DNA from: PBB1 sp040400875
GTDB lineage: Bacteria > Pseudomonadota > Gammaproteobacteria > Burkholderiales > Burkholderiaceae_C
Length of the DNA stretch: 26,940 nt
Direction of reading: 5' to 3'
Assembly (NCBI GenBank): GCA_040400875.1
Contig: JBBAPK010000039.1
Coordinates: 1 to 26,940, forward strand
Position 1 is the first letter of the stretch. Each line of letters begins with the position of its first letter. The notes beneath the pieces were generated by a model. It made no database searches, was not told the DNA's origin, and was given only the letters and a program-made list of their open reading frames with translations. Of this stretch, positions 7,270 through 15,294 are shown in pieces. The position numbers and the translations under genes are program-made.

Positions 7270-8343
7270 TCAGGGGGCTCTGGGGGTGCTCTGGCGCTCG
7301 CACAGCGCCAGCTGCTGCAGCAATCCAAGGCATTCTGACGGAAGCGCTGCCTGCAACTCGATGGTCTCACCGCTCAAAGGGTGAGCAAACCGCAGGCTGC
7401 GCGCGTGCAAGAACATGCGGTCGAAGCGCACGCCCGGCACCGACTCACCACGCGCCAGCGCCCGGTTGGCCGCAAAGTCGCCGTACTTGTCGTCGCCGGC
7501 AATCGCGTGCCCCTCGTGCAGCAAATGCACGCGGATCTGGTGGGTGCGCCCGGTCTTGATGGTCACGTTGAGCAAGCTAAAGCGCTCGAACGACCCGACC
7601 ACCTTGACCAGCGTGATCGAGCGGCGGCCGTCGGCATCGTCGGCATCAACGGCGCGCACGCGGCGCTCGCCATCGGCCGAAAGGTACTTGTGCAGCGCCA
7701 CATCGATGACCTTCTTCGACGGCGACCAGCGACCGAGCACCAGCGCGCTGTAGGTCTTGGCGATGGTCTTGTGGCCCGCGTGCTGGCGAAACTGCTCTTG
7801 CATCGCGAGCAGCGCCGAGCGCTTCTTGGCGATCAGCAGCAACCCCGAAGTTTCCTTGTCGAGCCGGTGCACCAGTTCGAGAAACTTCGCCTCGGGCCGC
7901 GCCTGTCGCAACTGCTCGATCACGCCAAAGCTCACCCCGCTGCCGCCGTGAACTGCCACGCCGGCGGGTTTGTCGATGGCGATCAGGTGCTCGTCTTCAA
8001 ACACCACCGGGAACTCCCGCGCCGGCGCGGGGGCTTCACCGCGCTCGGCGGCGGTGGGCCCGGTGCGCACCGGTGGCACGCGAACTTCATCGCCAAGCAC
8101 CAGCCGGGTGTCGGCGGCAGCGCGGCCTTTGTTGACGCGCACCTCGCCCGAACGGATCACCCGATAGACGTGCGTCTTGGGCACGCCCTTGAGCAGCCGC
8201 ATCAGAAAGTTGTCGAGTCGCTGGCCTTCGGAGCCCTCATCGACGAGCACCCTGACCACCGCCGGCGGCGCGGTTTTTGCGGGCGCTGAGACGTCTAACG
8301 TGGTCGCTCGGGAACTTTTGGCCCCTATAATTTGGTGCACCAC
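7270..8343 (-). CDS. rluC: 23S rRNA pseudouridine synthase RluC
   Basis: A 357-residue (from GTG) RluA-family enzyme that isomerises uridines in 23S rRNA; E. coli RluC acts at 955, 2504 and 2580. An S4-type RNA-binding region covers about residues 30-90 (GQRLDNFLMRLLKG). The catalytic Asp is D162 in HRLDKETSG. The later motifs GRTHQIRVHLLHEGHAIAGDDKYG and FLHARSLRFAHPL complete the family pattern. The start is uncertain: GTG at 8343 and the next codon GTG at 8340 are in frame, and the first 28 residues are low-complexity. If the start is at 8343 the gene begins on top of the candidate rne promoter. Divergence from rne is conserved in E. coli, supporting RluC over other RluA paralogues. It appears to be the first gene of a four-gene run. 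Confidence 0.9.
   Translation of the reverse strand: MVHQIIGAKSSRATTLDVSAPAKTAPPAVVRVLVDEGSEGQRLDNFLMRLLKGVPKTHVYRVIRSGEVRVNKGRAAADTRLVLGDEVRVPPVRTGPTAAERGEAPAPAREFPVVFEDEHLIAIDKPAGVAVHGGSGVSFGVIEQLRQARPEAKFLELVHRLDKETSGLLLIAKKRSALLAMQEQFRQHAGHKTIAKTYSALVLGRWSPSKKVIDVALHKYLSADGERRVRAVDADDADGRRSITLVKVVGSFERFSLLNVTIKTGRTHQIRVHLLHEGHAIAGDDKYGDFAANRALARGESVPGVRFDRMFLHARSLRFAHPLSGETIELQAALPSECLGLLQQLALCERQSTPRAP
8326..8331 (+). promoter_or_regulatory. Candidate -10 element of rne
   Basis: A perfect TATAAT on the plus strand, the best -10 hexamer near rne in this GC-rich sequence. No good -35 is found 16-18 bases upstream (around GTCGCT), so it may be activator-dependent or the call may be wrong. 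Transcription would start near 8338 and give a leader of about 660 bases before the rne ATG. The element lies inside the 5' end of rluC if rluC starts at 8343. Confidence 0.45.
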
Positions 8344-9001
8344 GTTTGCGCTGTAAGTGTTTGATTTTCATGAGTTTACTCGCGCACTTGCAACGTGAAG
8401 TGGCGGCCGGGATGCAAGTTCCGGTCACAGGTGATGCAACGCACTCAGCGTGCGGCGGGCTGCGACCCCAAGAGTTGCAGCGGCCCCAGGTTGATGGCGG
8501 CAGAGAAATCGTCCATCGAGCCCTTCGAAGCCACGCTTCGAAACCAACCAAGGTTTTTCCGGTGACAGACCGGCACAGACGGCCCCCATCAGGGCTGGCT
8601 GTCCGGCCGCTGTTGCCAGCGTCCAGTGATCACGCGGATGACGTCTTCCACGATCCCCTCGCTCAGCCAGAGCCTGACCCTCACGGCGCCCTTTGCGGCC
8701 GCTGGGCTTCGGTTCGGGCTGCGGCCGACCGGGACATCGACTGAAGACACTTGCCCGACCTCCCATGCCCTCACGCCCCTGTGGCGCGACGGACCGAGGC
8801 AAGGCTTGCGAATCCGCTTCCATCACGACCACGCAAGCGCCAACGCTGCGCCGCCGACCCCCAGGGTCGCACCGGTGCAGTCCAGGGCGATTCCTTTCGG
8901 GCTTCGCGGGCACTTCTCGTGCATCGATGAGCCAGCGCCGATGTTCGGTGCGGGCAATTTGATGAATCCGGCGGCCAGATGGCCCCGGTACAGGAGTACA
9001 G
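8344..9001 (+). other. Long rne leader / rluC-rne intergenic region
   Basis: These 658 bases hold no convincing gene. Open frames exist on both strands (for example 8346-8744 plus and 8425-9123 minus) but their products look like random GC-rich translations. Visible structure includes a perfect hairpin at 8524-8542 (TTCGAAGC, loop CAC, GCTTCGAA), an adjoining AAACC/GGTTT hairpin at 8541-8557 followed by TTCC, and GGCC-AGAT-GGCC at 8973-8984 just before the ribosome site. In E. coli the rne leader is long and structured and mediates feedback control by RNase E; the same is plausible here by analogy only. Confidence 0.5.
8992..8996 (+). promoter_or_regulatory. Shine-Dalgarno site of rne
   Basis: AGGAG ends five bases before the ATG at 9002. 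It fixes the start, which also agrees with the conserved RNase E N-terminus MKRMLINA. It is directly downstream of the short GGCC hairpin at 8973-8984. Confidence 0.8.
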
Positions 9002-12000
9002 ATGAAACGCATGTTGATCAATGCGACGCAGCCCGAAGAGCGTCGCCTGGCCATCGTCGATGGCCAGAAACTGCTGGACTTCGAGACTGAAATCGAAGGG
9101 CGCGAACAGCGCAAGGGAAACATCTACAAGGCAGTAGTCACCCGCGTCGAGCCCTCGCTCGAGGCCTGCTTTGTTGACTACGGCGAAGACCGCCACGGCT
9201 TCCTGCCGTTCAAGGAAATCTCGCGCAATTACTTCCGCGAAGGCGTCGATGTGCGCACCGCGCGCATCCAAGACGCGATCCGCGAAGGCGACAGCCTGCT
9301 GGTTCAGGTTGAAAAAGAAGAGCGCGGCAACAAGGGCGCGGCACTCACCACCATGGTGAGTCTGGCCGGCCGCTACCTGGTGCTGATGCCCAACAACCCC
9401 CGCGGCGGTGGCGTCAGCCGTCGCGTCGAGGGCGAAGAGCGCGAAGAGCTCAAGGAAAACCTCGACCAGCTCGAGTACCCCAAGGGCATGAGCCTGATCG
9501 CCCGCACCGCCGGCATCGGACGCACTGCGCCCGAGCTGCAGTGGGACCTGAACTACATGCTCAAGCTGTGGGACGCCATCGACGGCGCTTCCAACGCCGG
9601 CAAGGGCGCGTTCCTGATCTATCAGGAGTCGTCGCTGGTGATCCGCGCGATCCGCGACTACTTCACCTCTGACGTCGGCGAAATCCTCATCGACACCGAC
9701 GACATCTACGAACAGGCCCAGCAGTTCATGGCCCACGTGATGCCGGAGATGGCGCCCAAAGTCAAGCGCTACCGCGATGACGCGCCGCTGTTCAGCCGCT
9801 TCCAGATCGAGCACCAGATCGAGACCGCGTTCTCGCGCACCGTCAACCTGCCTTCGGGCGGCGCGATCGTGATCGACCACACCGAAGCGCTGGTGTCGGT
9901 GGACGTCAACTCCGCACGCTCCACCCGCGGCAGCGACATCGAGGAAACCGCCACCCGCACCAACCTTGAAGCGGCCGACGAGATCGCCCGCCAGATGCGC
10001 TTGCGCGACCTGGGCGGTCTGATCGTGGTCGACTTCATCGACATGGACGAGTCGAAGAACCGCCGAGAGGTCGAAACCCGACTGCGCGAAGCGCTGCGCC
10101 CCGACCGTGCCCGCGTGCAGGTCAGCGCCATCAGCAAGTTCGGCCTGCTCGAACTCAGCCGTCAGCGCCTGCGCCCGGCACTGAGCGAAGGCAGCCACAT
10201 CACCTGCCCGCGCTGCAATGGCACCGGCCACATCCGCGACACCGAATCCAGCGCGCTGCAGATCCTGCGCATGGTGCAAGAAGAGTCGATGAAGGAAAAC
10301 ACCGCCGCCGTGCACGTGCAAGTGCCGGTGGAAGTGACCAGCTTCCTGCTCAACGAAAAGCGCACCGAGATCACCAAGATCGAGCTCAAGCAGCGCGTGA
10401 CCGTGCTGCTGGTGCCCAACAAGAACCTCGACACGCCGAACTACCGCTTGGAACGGCTGCGTCACGACGATCCGCGGCTGGAAAACCTGCAAGCCAGCTA
10501 CACGATGATCGAAGAGGCCTCGGAGGAAACCGGCGTCACCCGTCGCGAGAAGACTGCGCCCAAGCAAGAGCCCGTGGTCAAAGGCATCATGCCTGAGACC
10601 CCGGCTCCGGCATCGGTGCCCAGGCCAGCCTCGCCGCCAGTGGCTTCGGTGGCCGTGCCGGCGCCCGCACCAGCGGCCACCGGTGGCTTCTTCGGGTGGC
10701 TGGGTCGCCTGTTTGGTGGCGGGCAAGCCGCGCCTGCAGCGGCACTCGTGGCCGTTGCCGCGCCACTGCCTTCATCCACCGACGCTGGTCGTGGTGATCG
10801 AAATGGCCGCGGCGGACGTGGTGGTCGCGGTGGCCGTGACGGCAAGCGCCCGGAGCGCACCGGCGAGAGCCGTCCTGAAGGCCGTGGTGGCGAACGCCGC
10901 GACGCCCGCCCAGGCCGCGGCGCACGCACCGATGAGATGGCCGCCACCGACACCGGCGTTGCCCGCGAGGAACGCCCCGCACGCAGCGATGTGACTGCCG
11001 AAGCCGGTGACGAGAACCGTCGCTCGCGTGGCGGTCGCGGCGGCCGCGGTCGTGGCGATCGAGCCGAGCGTGACGTCCGCAGCGGCGAGCCAGTTGTCGA
11101 TGAAAACGGCCTGCCCGCTCCTGATGTCGATGCCGAGGGCAACCTGACGGCATCAGCCATCGAGGGCTCGGAGCAAACAGCCGACGGTGCAGAAGGCTCC
11201 GAATCCGGCGAGGGCAAGAGCCGTCGCCGTCGCCGCGGTGGTCGCGGTGGTCGCGATCGCAATGCAGCGCGGCCGGCAGATGGTGACGGCGAACTCGCCG
11301 CCGATCTGCCCGCGACCGGCGACGATGAGGGCGACGTTCAAACCGCTTGGCCAGCCGAGGCCGGCGAGGTCGGCGAAGCCAGCGAGCGTGACGCCCGCCG
11401 CCGTGGCGGTCGCGGCCGAGGTCGTGGCGATCGAGGCGAGGCGCGCACCGATGGCGACGCTGCCGTTGACTCGGGTGCCGAGCCCTTCGTCTCGTCGCTC
11501 AACGAGCAGGCATCTGACAACGGCACGATCCAAGCCCCACGCCCTGCGGCGTCGATCGTCGCAGCCGAGGTCGTGGATGCTGTGGCCGAGTTCATCCCCG
11601 CGCAAGCAGCACCGGTGGAACAGGCCGAGGCTGAGGCTGAGCCCGAAGCCCCGGTCATCGTGGCACCACCCGTGATGGTTGCGGTGGCTGAGCCGGTGGT
11701 GCAGCAAGCGCCAGCGCCTGCGGTCATCGAAGCCACGGCGGCTGTCGCATCGACTGCAGCACCGTTCGTCCTCGAGACCACTGCCCTTGCGGCGGTGGCC
11801 GAGTCCGCAGGTCTGCAGTGGGTCAACTCCGATGCCGACAAGATGCGCTCTGCACAAGAGGCGATGGCCAACGAACCCAAGCCGATGCATGTGCCACGCG
11901 CGGTCAAGCCGGCTGCGGCGATCGATGAAGGCCCGCTGATGCTGGTGGAAACGCGCAAGGACCTGTCGCAGGTCACCCTGCCCTTCGAGTCCGAAGCCGG

Positions 12001-12016
12001 CAAGTCATCAACCTGA
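9002..12016 (+). CDS. rne: Ribonuclease E
   Basis: A 1004-residue endoribonuclease that initiates mRNA decay and processes rRNA and tRNA. The catalytic half (about 1-515) begins MKRMLINATQPEERRLAIV and contains an S1 domain from about residue 36. D301 in VSVDVNS and D344 in VVDFIDM correspond to E. coli D303 and D346. The Zn-link CPRC (C402, C405) corresponds to E. coli C404/C407. Around residues 560-574, GGFFGWLGRLFGGG looks like a membrane-binding amphipathic helix. Residues of about 598-830 are disordered and rich in Arg-Gly repeats and acidic stretches, fitting RNA and degradosome-partner binding. The last about 70 residues (from LQWVNSDADK to the end) are less biased and may be a separate conserved segment. 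It is followed by a strong terminator, so it is probably monocistronic. Confidence 0.96.
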   Translation: MKRMLINATQPEERRLAIVDGQKLLDFETEIEGREQRKGNIYKAVVTRVEPSLEACFVDYGEDRHGFLPFKEISRNYFREGVDVRTARIQDAIREGDSLLVQVEKEERGNKGAALTTMVSLAGRYLVLMPNNPRGGGVSRRVEGEEREELKENLDQLEYPKGMSLIARTAGIGRTAPELQWDLNYMLKLWDAIDGASNAGKGAFLIYQESSLVIRAIRDYFTSDVGEILIDTDDIYEQAQQFMAHVMPEMAPKVKRYRDDAPLFSRFQIEHQIETAFSRTVNLPSGGAIVIDHTEALVSVDVNSARSTRGSDIEETATRTNLEAADEIARQMRLRDLGGLIVVDFIDMDESKNRREVETRLREALRPDRARVQVSAISKFGLLELSRQRLRPALSEGSHITCPRCNGTGHIRDTESSALQILRMVQEESMKENTAAVHVQVPVEVTSFLLNEKRTEITKIELKQRVTVLLVPNKNLDTPNYRLERLRHDDPRLENLQASYTMIEEASEETGVTRREKTAPKQEPVVKGIMPETPAPASVPRPASPPVASVAVPAPAPAATGGFFGWLGRLFGGGQAAPAAALVAVAAPLPSSTDAGRGDRNGRGGRGGRGGRDGKRPERTGESRPEGRGGERRDARPGRGARTDEMAATDTGVAREERPARSDVTAEAGDENRRSRGGRGGRGRGDRAERDVRSGEPVVDENGLPAPDVDAEGNLTASAIEGSEQTADGAEGSESGEGKSRRRRRGGRGGRDRNAARPADGDGELAADLPATGDDEGDVQTAWPAEAGEVGEASERDARRRGGRGRGRGDRGEARTDGDAAVDSGAEPFVSSLNEQASDNGTIQAPRPAASIVAAEVVDAVAEFIPAQAAPVEQAEAEAEPEAPVIVAPPVMVAVAEPVVQQAPAPAVIEATAAVASTAAPFVLETTALAAVAESAGLQWVNSDADKMRSAQEAMANEPKPMHVPRAVKPAAAIDEGPLMLVETRKDLSQVTLPFESEAGKSST

Positions 12017-12028
12017 GCGTGATCCGCT

Positions 12029-12046
12029 GAGCCGGTAAACCGGCTC
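12029..12046. repeat. Perfect inverted repeat after rne
   Basis: GAGCCGGT and ACCGGCTC pair as an 8-base perfect stem with a 2-base centre, beginning 12 bases after the rne stop and directly before the main terminator. It may stabilise the rne 3' end or assist termination. Confidence 0.6.
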
Positions 12047-12053
12047 ATCAACG

Positions 12054-12082
12054 AAAACGGCGCACCTGGGTGCGCCGTTTTT
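12054..12082. terminator. Bidirectional intrinsic terminator between rne and nagZ
   Basis: AAAACGGCGCACC pairs perfectly with GGTGCGCCGTTTT around a 2-base centre, followed by another T. The GC-rich stem has an A-run on one side and a T-run on the other, so it can end rne transcription on the plus strand and the nagZ operon on the minus strand (nagZ stop at 12114). Confidence 0.92.
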
Positions 12083-12113
12083 CATGGTGGCCGCCAAAGG
12101 AAGCGCGTGCTGC

Positions 12114-13229
12114 TCAGGGCAGCCGCTCGAGCGCGCGCTGGTAGGCGGCGTCGTGCATCAGCTGATCCCAGGTCAGCGGCTGCGTTTGCGGCAGCATGGC
12201 CAAGCGGCGCTGCTCGCTGTCCTCATTGGCCTGCCAGCGGCCGGCGGCCTGTGAGGCGAGCAGGCCTTCGAGCAGTTCATCCACGGCAGCGCCGCCATCG
12301 CCGGATTGATTGCACAGCAGCACCAGATCGCAGCCCGCGTTGAGCGCCCCTTCAGCCGCGGCGGTGTAGCTGACCTCGACACCGCCGATGCGGCGCGCGC
12401 CGGCCATGCTCAGGTCGTCGCTGAAGACCGCGCCAGTGAAACCGAGCTGTGAACGCAGGATGTCATTGAGCCAGCGCGACGAAAAGCCAGCCGGGTTGGC
12501 ATCGACCTTGGGGTACACCACGTGCGCGGGCATCACGCTGGACAAGCTGGTGCTCAACCACTCGTAGGGGCGCGCGTCGTCGGCCAGGATGGCCTTGAGC
12601 GAACGCTTGTCGACAGGAATTTCGAGGTGGCTGTCGGCCTTGACGAAGCCGTGCCCGGGGAAATGCTTGCCGCAGTTGGCCATGCCCGCGCGCAGCAAGC
12701 CGTGCATGAGGCTCTTGGCGAGCATCGTGACCGTGCGCGCATCGCTGTGGAACGCGCGATCACCGATCACGCTGCTGGCGCCGAAGTCGAGGTCGAGCAC
12801 CGGCGTGAAGCTCATGTCGACACCGCACGCGCGCAACTCGCTGGCGAGCACGAAGCCGCACGCGGTGGCTGCATCGGTGGCCGTCAGCGGGTCTTTCATC
12901 CACTGCTCGCCAAGCCGGCGCATGGTCGGCAGATGAGTGAAGCCATCGGTGCGAAAGCGCTGCACGCGTCCGCCTTCATGGTCGACGCACACCAGCAAAT
13001 CGGGGCGGGTCGACTTGATCTCGGCGGTGAGTTCGGTGAGTTGCCGGCGGTCTTGCCAGTTGCGCGCGAACAGGATCAGCCCGCCGGTCAGCGGGTGGCG
13101 CAGGCGACACCGATCGGCCGCATTGAGGCTGAGGCCTTCGATGTCGAGCACCACCGGGGCGTGCACGCTGGCGACGGGTGCCGCTGGTTTGGCGCTCTTG
13201 CGTGCGCGGGTGGATGTGGTTTTGGTCAT
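12114..13229 (-). CDS. nagZ: Beta-N-acetylhexosaminidase NagZ
   Basis: A 371-residue cytoplasmic glycoside hydrolase family 3 enzyme. It removes N-acetylglucosamine from 1,6-anhydro-muropeptides during cell-wall recycling. Family motifs are CVDHEGGRVQRF (81-92), KHFPGHGFVKADSHLEIP (188-205), which carries the His general acid/base loop, and FSDDLSMAG (269-277), which holds the nucleophilic Asp. Recycling by NagZ also generates the inducer for AmpC regulation in bacteria that have AmpR. The first about 24 residues are a basic Ala/Lys-rich extension not seen in E. coli NagZ. The ATG at 13229 overlaps the acpS stop (ATGA), supporting the start and translational coupling. It is the last gene before the shared terminator. 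Confidence 0.95.
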   Translation of the reverse strand: MTKTTSTRARKSAKPAAPVASVHAPVVLDIEGLSLNAADRCRLRHPLTGGLILFARNWQDRRQLTELTAEIKSTRPDLLVCVDHEGGRVQRFRTDGFTHLPTMRRLGEQWMKDPLTATDAATACGFVLASELRACGVDMSFTPVLDLDFGASSVIGDRAFHSDARTVTMLAKSLMHGLLRAGMANCGKHFPGHGFVKADSHLEIPVDKRSLKAILADDARPYEWLSTSLSSVMPAHVVYPKVDANPAGFSSRWLNDILRSQLGFTGAVFSDDLSMAGARRIGGVEVSYTAAAEGALNAGCDLVLLCNQSGDGGAAVDELLEGLLASQAAGRWQANEDSEQRRLAMLPQTQPLTWDQLMHDAAYQRALERLP

Positions 13230-13621
13230 GGCAGGCTTTCAACCACCACGAAGCTAGTGGCGTAGTCGGTTTCGTCGGTGAGGCTCACCTGAGCGCGCAG
13301 CCGTCGCTCATCGAACCACACGGCGAGCGCGCCGTGCAGGCAGATGTGCGGCTGACCGCTGGGCAGGTTGAGGATTTCGCAGTCGCGCCAGGTCATGGGC
13401 ATGTGCAGCCCCAGGCCGATGGCCTTGGAGAAGGCTTCCTTGGCCGAAAACCGCGTACCCAGATAGCTGATGCCCCGCGCTTCGACACGAGCACGCCGAG
13501 CGCGAAAGACCGCCATCTCCTGCGGGCCGAGCACCTTTTCGGCGAAGCGCTCGCCGCGTCGCTCCAGCGTGGCCGCGATGCGACGCAGGTCGCAGATGTC
13601 GGTGCCAACGCCGTAGATCAC
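13226..13621 (-). CDS. acpS: Holo-[acyl-carrier-protein] synthase
   Basis: A 131-residue enzyme that transfers 4'-phosphopantetheine from CoA to the DSL serine of AcpP (encoded at 26356-26595). The N-terminus IYGVGTDICDLRRI contains the Mg2+-binding Asp (D8), and RFSAKEAFSKAIG contains the second metal-binding Glu. The start is GTG at 13621, overlapping the pdxJ stop (GTGA). The reading frame stays open far upstream, but that region is the antisense/out-of-frame shadow of pdxJ. The 3' end overlaps nagZ by four bases. The length matches the AcpS family. The pdxJ-acpS pairing is widely conserved in proteobacteria. Confidence 0.95.
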   Translation of the reverse strand: MIYGVGTDICDLRRIAATLERRGERFAEKVLGPQEMAVFRARRARVEARGISYLGTRFSAKEAFSKAIGLGLHMPMTWRDCEILNLPSGQPHICLHGALAVWFDERRLRAQVSLTDETDYATSFVVVESLP

Positions 13622-14433
13622 GGCGTGCTCGCAGCCGCACCCGCCGCGCGGTGGATGCAGCGCAGGTAATCGCGCACCGTCTGGCTCAAACCCAGCTCGA
13701 GGGCATCGGCAATCAGCGCGTGGCCGATCGACACCTCTTGCACGCCAGGGACCGCGCTCAGAAAGTCGGTGAGGTTGTCGCGGTTGAGGTCGTGGCCGGC
13801 GTTGATCTGCAAGCCCTCGCGCAAGCCGGCTTCGGCCGTGGCGGTGAAGCCCGCCAGCACGGCGGCGAGCTCGGCGGTGCCGCAAGCGTTTGCATAACTC
13901 TCGGTGTAGAGCTCGACGCGCTCGGCGCCCAGTTCGCGCACCGCGGCCATCGCCTGCGGCAAGGGATCCATGAACAAGCTCACGCGCACGCCCAGCGACT
14001 GTGCCTCGGCGATCAGCTCTCGCAGCGTGGCGGCGTCGTGCGCCAGCTGCCAGCCATGGTCGGAGGTGGACTGTTCCACCCCGTCGGGCACGAAGGTGCA
14101 CTGGTGCAGCGGCAGGCCCTGGCGCTTCAACTCGCGGATGAAGTCCATCAGGTTGTGCAGCGGGTTGCCCTCGACATTGAACTCGGCTTGCGGCCAGTCC
14201 TGCATCAGCGCAGCCAGATCGAACACGTCGTGAGCGCGGATGTGACGCTCGTCGGGGCGTGGGTGCACCGTGATGCCATGGGCCCCGGCCTCGAGCGACA
14301 GCGTGGCCGCGCGGGTGACGCTGGGGATGCCCAGCGTGCGCTGATTGCGCAGCAGCGCCACCTTGTTGAGGTTGACCGACAGGGCGGTGTGGCCGCGGTG
14401 CGCGTCGAGTCCGGTGGTGAGCAATGGGTTCAT
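13618..14433 (-). CDS. pdxJ: Pyridoxine 5'-phosphate synthase
   Basis: A 271-residue TIM-barrel enzyme that condenses 1-deoxy-D-xylulose 5-phosphate with 3-amino-2-oxopropyl phosphate in DXP-dependent vitamin B6 synthesis. The motif ITVHPRPDERHIR holds the likely base H57 (E. coli H45), FNVEGN holds E88 (E. coli E72), and INAGHDLN holds the later His (E. coli H193). The N-terminal segment reads LSVNLNKVALLRNQR, whereas E. coli-type enzymes have VNIDHIATLRNAR; the Asp-His pair is replaced by Asn-Lys. The protein is about 25 residues longer than the E. coli enzyme. The ATG at 14433 overlaps the recO stop (ATGA); upstream in-frame codons to 14553 lie within recO and are rejected. Confidence 0.94.
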   Translation of the reverse strand: MNPLLTTGLDAHRGHTALSVNLNKVALLRNQRTLGIPSVTRAATLSLEAGAHGITVHPRPDERHIRAHDVFDLAALMQDWPQAEFNVEGNPLHNLMDFIRELKRQGLPLHQCTFVPDGVEQSTSDHGWQLAHDAATLRELIAEAQSLGVRVSLFMDPLPQAMAAVRELGAERVELYTESYANACGTAELAAVLAGFTATAEAGLREGLQINAGHDLNRDNLTDFLSAVPGVQEVSIGHALIADALELGLSQTVRDYLRCIHRAAGAAASTP

Positions 14434-15254
14434 GGTGCGGGGGCGGGGTGGCCCGGAGTCGACAGGCCTTGCAACTCGAGCATCACCTTGCGGGTGCGCA
14501 GCGCCGGGCCTCCGAGATGATAGTGAAGCAAGCCGCGCAGGACCTGGCGCCATTCGGGCAGGTGGGTCGAAACGGCGTGAGCCACGGCCTGCAGGCTGCC
14601 GTGCAGCAGCGCGGCCTGCACACCGATCAAGGCCGCCCCGGGCAGACCCGACTCGTCCGGACGCACCCGTGCCACGCCGGCCTCGGGCAGCACGGCGTAG
14701 CGGGTGTCGGCGGCCAGCGATTCGAGCGTGGTCGTGACCTGACTCAGATCGGGCAGCACGCCCGTTTGCTGCAGCAGCGTGATCTCGAAGGCACGCAAAG
14801 CCGACTGCGCCGACGACTCATCGCCACTGGCCAGCACCGGCAGCGTGGCGGTGTAGGCGTCGAACACAGCGGCATGGGCATCGTGGCGGGCCAGCAATTT
14901 CATCAACAACTCGTTGAGGTAGAACCCGCTGAAAAGCGCAGCACCAGTGAGCATGGCTGCACCGCCGGCCCACTCGGCGCTGCGCAGGGTTTGCACCTCG
15001 CGCTCGGAGCCGACGCCCTCAACGACGTCGGCCTTGGGCGCTCGGCCCAGCGAAAGATGCAGGCGCTGGAACGGCAGCAGCACCGAGCGCAGTTGCGAAT
15101 AGGGGCGCTTGGCGCCCTTGGCAGCCACGATCAGGCGGCCCTGCTCGCGGGTGAACACGTCGAGGATCAGGCTCGACTCGCTCCAGTCGTAGCGGTGCAG
15201 CACGTAGGCCGTGAGCACCGCGGGCGTGCGGCGGGAGGTGGCCACCGCGCGCAC
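14430..15254 (-). CDS. recO: DNA repair protein RecO
   Basis: A 274-residue recombination mediator that helps load RecA onto SSB-coated single-stranded DNA (RecFOR pathway) and anneals strands. The N-terminal OB-fold is recognisable in YVLHRYDWSESSLILDVFTR and GRLIVAAKGAKRP, and a helical C-terminal domain follows. The protein contains no cysteine, so the Zn-finger seen in many Gram-positive RecO proteins is absent, as in E. coli. The GTG at 15254 is the annotated start; a GTG three codons later is also possible. It lies 40 bases after era and overlaps pdxJ by four bases. The era-recO-pdxJ order is common in proteobacteria. Confidence 0.92.
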   Translation of the reverse strand: MRAVATSRRTPAVLTAYVLHRYDWSESSLILDVFTREQGRLIVAAKGAKRPYSQLRSVLLPFQRLHLSLGRAPKADVVEGVGSEREVQTLRSAEWAGGAAMLTGAALFSGFYLNELLMKLLARHDAHAAVFDAYTATLPVLASGDESSAQSALRAFEITLLQQTGVLPDLSQVTTTLESLAADTRYAVLPEAGVARVRPDESGLPGAALIGVQAALLHGSLQAVAHAVSTHLPEWRQVLRGLLHYHLGGPALRTRKVMLELQGLSTPGHPAPAP

Positions 15255-15294
15255 TCAGACCAACCGCGCAGGCGAGGCGGTCGCGCCGAGCGCT

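Noticed and set aside
8346..8744. 132-codon open frame in the rne leader
   Set aside because: Weak start context, no recognisable domain and compositional randomness. A short leader peptide beginning MSLLAHLQREVAAG at 8370 cannot be excluded, but nothing supports it.
8425..9123. 232-codon minus-strand frame across the rne leader and start
   Set aside because: Overlaps the conserved RNase E N-terminus and its ribosome site; the product is Arg/Pro/Gly-rich without motifs.
8771..10726. 651-codon open frame on the minus strand opposite rne
   Set aside because: It is antisense to the conserved catalytic part of RNase E, and its product is a His/Asp/Val-biased translation typical of the complementary frame of a GC-rich gene. 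No family is recognised.
10795..11450. Short repeated GGTCGCGGTGG-type units as a tandem repeat or CRISPR
   Set aside because: They are in-frame Arg-Gly codons of RNase E, irregularly spaced and diverged, without spacers of fixed length.
11153..11890. Large antisense frames opposite the rne tail
   Set aside because: The repetitive RG/Ala-coding DNA stays open in several frames; products are low-complexity.
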